A stretch of 27,833 bases of DNA. Origin: an uncultured Azospirillum sp. GTDB taxonomy: Bacteria > Pseudomonadota > Alphaproteobacteria > RF32 > CAG-239. A program made the position numbers and the translations under genes. The DNA is taken from assembly GCA_947383875.1 (NCBI GenBank), contig CANDEX010000014.1, positions 1-27,833 of the forward strand, given 5' to 3'. Under the pieces are notes generated by a model. The model had not been told where the DNA came from and made no database searches. It worked only from the letters and a program-made list of their open reading frames with translations. Below, piece by piece: positions 25,001 to 27,833 of the stretch. Position 1 is the first letter of the stretch, and every line of letters starts with the position of its first letter.

Positions 25001-26437
25001 ATGTTAAATAAAGCCGAACTACTGCTGCCGGCAGGATCATTAACCAAACTGAAAACCGCCATTTTATATGGTGCAGATGCCGTCTATGCCGGAACCCCGG
25101 ATATGTGCCTTCGCGCCCAATCCAAAATGACATTGGAAGATTTGGAGGAAGGAATAAAATTTGTTCATGACCATGGAAAAAAAATATATTTAACCCTGAA
25201 TCTCTTTATGCATAACCGCGATACGGCAAAGCTGCCGCAGTTTGTCGACACATTACGCCAACTTCAGCCGGACGGTGTCCTCATTGCCGATCCGGGCGTC
25301 TTCCAATATGTTAAAGACCACGCGCCGGAACTAAACCTATTCGTTTCCACTCAGGCTAATATTTGCTCATCTTTAGCTGTACAATTCTGGCAAAACCAGG
25401 GCGCAAAACTTTGCGTGTTAGGGCGAGAAGTCACTTTTGAAGAAATGAAAGAAATCCGCAAACAATGCCCGGATATCCTGCTTGAATGCTTCATGCACGG
25501 CGCAATGTGTATGTCTTATTCCGGCCGTTGCCTGATTTCAAACTATTTGGCAGACCGCAGTGCCAATCAGGGAAAATGCGCCCACTGCTGCCGCTGGCAT
25601 TACAAACTTCACCTCCGCCTGAAAGACGGAACAATTAAAGAAATTGAAATCAACGAGCAAAACAAAGATGCCTTTGAATTTTTGCTTGAAGAAGAATTCC
25701 GCCCCGGAGAACTGTTTGAAGTTGTTGAAGACGAACACGGCGGCTATATGCTCAACTCCAAAGATATGTGTTTGCTCCCGCGCCTGCCGGATCTGCTGAA
25801 TATCGGAATGGATTCTCTTAAAGTAGAAGGCCGCAACAAAACAGAATATTATGCAGCCGTTGTCACACGAACTTACCGTCAAGCCATAGATGATTATTAC
25901 CAAAACCCGCAAGAATGGAACTACCAAAACTATATGGATGACCTACACACCCTGCAAAACCGCGGCTACTGCCTGGGTTTTCATGATGGTAAACTAACCA
26001 ATATCAGCCAAAACTATGAATACACCCGCACCTTAGGCGATTGGCTGTTCGCCGGTTCAATTATTGAATGGCAAGGCAACACGGCCATCTTTGAAATTCG
26101 TAACTATATTGACAAAGGTGAATTTATCGACTTTTTAATTCCCGGCACCATGGATAACCTCCGCATAACATTTGAAGCGTTTGAAGATGCCGACAGTGGC
26201 GAAATAACAACCAAAGTCTCTGCCGGACAAAGCAAAAAAATCCGCATTGATTTTAGTAAATACGTCAATGAACTCATCTCCTCAGGAAAAACAACAAAAA
26301 AAGGGTTGAGTCCGGAAGAAATCAAAAACATATTGCCGCAATACACCGTTGCCAGAAAACCGGCACCGTTGACCGGCAGCAATCGTAGCATGCTTGATGG
26401 AAAAAAAGCAGAATTTTCCCAACTATGTGAAAAATAA
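25001..26437 (+). CDS. trhP: TrhP/YegQ-type U32 family protein, tRNA hydroxylation
   Basis: A 478-residue U32-family protein. The signature ECFMHGAMCMSYSGRC (162-177) followed by NQGKCAHCCRW (189-199) is nearly that of E. coli YegQ (TrhP). It provides the cysteines (C170, C177, C193 and C197) thought to hold an Fe-S cluster. A second conserved block, MLNSKDMCLLPRLPDLL and LKVEGRNKTEYYAA, follows, then a C-terminal beta domain (about 345-425) present in the long members. In E. coli TrhP works with prephenate-dependent hydroxylation of uridine-34 in tRNA. It was formerly called a peptidase or collagenase, which is not supported. Ribosome site GAGGA lies 6 bases before the ATG, inside the DUF3108 gene. 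Confidence 0.9.
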   Translation: MLNKAELLLPAGSLTKLKTAILYGADAVYAGTPDMCLRAQSKMTLEDLEEGIKFVHDHGKKIYLTLNLFMHNRDTAKLPQFVDTLRQLQPDGVLIADPGVFQYVKDHAPELNLFVSTQANICSSLAVQFWQNQGAKLCVLGREVTFEEMKEIRKQCPDILLECFMHGAMCMSYSGRCLISNYLADRSANQGKCAHCCRWHYKLHLRLKDGTIKEIEINEQNKDAFEFLLEEEFRPGELFEVVEDEHGGYMLNSKDMCLLPRLPDLLNIGMDSLKVEGRNKTEYYAAVVTRTYRQAIDDYYQNPQEWNYQNYMDDLHTLQNRGYCLGFHDGKLTNISQNYEYTRTLGDWLFAGSIIEWQGNTAIFEIRNYIDKGEFIDFLIPGTMDNLRITFEAFEDADSGEITTKVSAGQSKKIRIDFSKYVNELISSGKTTKKGLSPEEIKNILPQYTVARKPAPLTGSNRSMLDGKKAEFSQLCEK

Positions 26438-26461
26438 CCCCTTACCTCTCACAGAAAAACT

Positions 26462-26491
26462 CAAACAAGGCTCTCCTTTGAGCCTTGTTTG
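26462..26491. terminator. shared bidirectional terminator between trhP and the 26511 gene
   Basis: A perfect 12-bp stem (26462-26473 with 26480-26491, containing AAACAAGGCTC) has a 6-base loop. On the plus strand the tail is TCTTTATATC. On the minus strand it is AGTTTTTCTG. Stop codons lie 25 bases away for trhP and 20 for the opposing gene. Confidence 0.88.
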
Positions 26492-26510
26492 TCTTTATAT
26501 CACCCCAACA

Positions 26511-27404
26511 CTAAATTTGACGTAACATCTTTTCTATTGATTTAAGACTAAACTCTTGCCCCGACAACAGCCAAACATCATGGGGGCTTAACTCATGCTG
26601 CAGCTGCTGAAGCATTTGTATCTTCCAAAGCTTATCATTAGGCAGATATTTATTGCCGACCCGTAACAGACGATTATACCACTTTTGGCGTTGTTGAGGT
26701 TCATTTTCCAGCATAAGCCGCCGCTCAATCGCCGTCATCATCAACAACGCCGTCCGCTGAGATAAAGCTTTTATTCTATTTTCTTCTTCCGTATTTTTCA
26801 AACGGTGATACAAATACTGCAACTTATCACAAGTCTCCAGCATATTTTGAAGTTTAACCCGGACAGAAACATCCGCTTTAGTCACATAGCTCAAAGCATT
26901 CTCCAGCAGCCATACGGCTTGTTGCGGATTCTCCGCATTTTCCGCCAATTTGGCATAGGCTGCATATTTATACCTTTCAGCCAATTCATCAATAATCTGT
27001 TCACGAGTTTTGAGCCACATGGTTTTATCACCAATCTGCTTATACACTCGGGAAATTTTATTTAAGGTTGAAATTTTTTCAGCACTGTCTTTAGCTGAAA
27101 GCAAAGCTGAAGAATAACTGTCTACAGCTTGCTTATAATCGGCATTCGTCCTCTTCTGATGAAACAAATGCGGATTCTTCCTCATCAACGCATCACCGAT
27201 ATTATTATATGACCAAAACATCACTGAATGCCTTTTAACGCTGTCATCCAGCTGACAAACAGGACTGTTTTCACAAAAGCGAACCACCTGCATATAAGCA
27301 GCAGCTTCCTCATCCGGTGATTGGGCTAAAGCCGCCGCTTGTGTAGCAAGCCGATATTGATGAAGAATATCCTGTGCAGGTGGTTCCATAGTTGAAGAGA
27401 CCAT
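26511..27404 (-). CDS. unrecognised helical-repeat (TPR-like) protein
   Basis: A 297-residue soluble protein that appears all-helical. Helical pairs such as YKQAVDSYSSALLSAK, KISTLNKISRVYKQIGDK and NPQQAVWLLENALSYV have the spacing and small-residue pattern of TPR-like repeats, but I cannot name a family. No signal peptide or membrane segment is present. The last 50 residues include a WY/LW-rich stretch and end with FSLKSIEKMLRQI, possibly a binding helix. ATG 27402-27404 has AGGAG at 6 bases, and that site overlaps the stop of the upstream cysteine-rich gene, so the pair is coupled. A protein-protein adaptor role is inferred from the repeats only. Confidence 0.72.
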   Translation of the reverse strand: MVSSTMEPPAQDILHQYRLATQAAALAQSPDEEAAAYMQVVRFCENSPVCQLDDSVKRHSVMFWSYNNIGDALMRKNPHLFHQKRTNADYKQAVDSYSSALLSAKDSAEKISTLNKISRVYKQIGDKTMWLKTREQIIDELAERYKYAAYAKLAENAENPQQAVWLLENALSYVTKADVSVRVKLQNMLETCDKLQYLYHRLKNTEEENRIKALSQRTALLMMTAIERRLMLENEPQQRQKWYNRLLRVGNKYLPNDKLWKIQMLQQLQHELSPHDVWLLSGQEFSLKSIEKMLRQI

Positions 27405-27413
27405 AAATCTCTC

Positions 27414-27761
27414 CTAATGCGTCGGCATATTTGTTTCCGAATTATCTTCTGTTGATTCTTGTTCTTTTTTATAATCCGCCGGATTCAAGCCGCCTGTTTT
27501 CAAACAATAATCATCTCTGTTCAAATCATACTGCGCATAGACAGGGCATTCCGGACACAAACAACCGCGATCCTCCTCAATGCAGCGGCTTTTCTCAAAA
27601 GCGCAATACATTGCTTCAAAATGATCGACATCCTCCAATTCACCCATCAGTTTATAAACATTTCCCGGCATATTTTTAATCTTACAGCCCAATGTATATG
27701 ACGGACAATCCATACAACGGCAATGTTCAAGATTTTCCTTAGTTCTGGCAACTTCACTCAT
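27414..27761 (-). CDS. cysteine-rich protein with duplicated CxCxxCPxY motif
   Basis: A 115-residue protein with ten Cys residues (14, 16, 19, 26, 53, 60, 67, 69, 72, 86), suggesting bound zinc or an Fe-S cluster. The motif C-x-C-x-x-C-P-x-Y occurs twice, CRCMDCPSY (14-22) and CLCPECPVY (67-75), an internal duplication. It recalls the small Cys-rich DUF2769-like proteins; I am not certain of the family. The C-terminal 25 residues are polar and probably disordered. I start at the ATG at 27759-27761, which has AGGAG (27769-27773) at 7 bases; the open frame runs on to a TTG at 27794 with no ribosome site. It precedes the helical-repeat gene by 9 bases. The promoter is not certain. Confidence 0.75.
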   Translation of the reverse strand: MSEVARTKENLEHCRCMDCPSYTLGCKIKNMPGNVYKLMGELEDVDHFEAMYCAFEKSRCIEEDRGCLCPECPVYAQYDLNRDDYCLKTGGLNPADYKKEQESTEDNSETNMPTH

Positions 27762-27833
27762 TATCTGTCTCCTAAAGGTTAATTTCACCCTCAAGAAGTA
27801 TGAAGCAATCTTTTAAATACAACCCTCAACCTT

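Noticed and set aside
25001..26437. Collagenase/peptidase function for the U32 protein
   Set aside because: The sequence matches the YegQ/TrhP group with Fe-S cysteines; no protease catalytic motif is visible.

Overview
The window is a gene-dense, AT-rich piece of bacterial chromosome. It most likely comes from an alphaproteobacterium, possibly an uncultured and host-associated one. The taxonomic argument rests on family content: a DUF2336 protein, a DUF2333 protein, an Nfu-type Fe-S scaffold and a DUF3108 periplasmic protein occur together with standard proteobacterial envelope genes. No rRNA, tRNA, CRISPR array, transposase or phage gene was seen. Almost all calls are housekeeping genes, and the unusual material is mostly in the spaces between them.

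Layout. 1-284 is the 5' part of an unrecognised minus-strand gene running off the left edge. 371-1870 (minus) holds a prepilin-peptidase-like protease followed by a bacterial voltage-gated cation channel and a terminator. 1926-3877 (minus) is htpG with a probable heat-shock-type promoter and its own terminator. 3983-4264 (plus) is a single-gene two-cluster ferredoxin unit. 4309-13503 is a long minus-strand run. Read in transcription order it is murJ (lipid II flippase), DUF2333, an Nfu protein and a glucosaminidase-like hydrolase, then DUF2336, a GAF plus HD-GYP-like protein, a glyoxalase II-like hydrolase, and an unrecognised charged protein with its own promoter.

13637-17340 is plus-strand: a strong-promoter unit for a small unknown protein, an adenosine-kinase-like PfkB protein, and typA, which has a long structured leader containing a perfect 34-bp direct repeat. 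17356-24132 is minus-strand: miaA, then the rod-shape cluster mreB-mreC-mreD-mrdA-rodA in canonical order. rodA ends inside a 124-bp imperfect palindrome that looks like a MITE or other palindromic repeat. 24220-26437 (plus) is a DUF3108 protein coupled to trhP. 26511-27761 (minus) is a two-gene unit for a cysteine-rich protein and a helical-repeat protein, convergent with trhP across a shared hairpin terminator.

How the genes work together. The strongest theme is cell-wall growth. MurJ flips lipid II and RodA polymerises it. PBP2 (mrdA) cross-links it, MreB/C/D position the machine, and the glucosaminidase-like protein can cut the wall. A second theme is stress and redox upkeep: HtpG, TypA, the ferredoxin, the Nfu carrier and GloB. 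tRNA modification is represented by MiaA and TrhP.

I found no clear multi-gene new system. The best candidates for something undescribed are the typA leader, the long palindrome at the rodA stop, the small strongly promoted protein at 13716, the cysteine-rich/helical pair at the right end, and a sodium-channel homologue with an altered selectivity filter.
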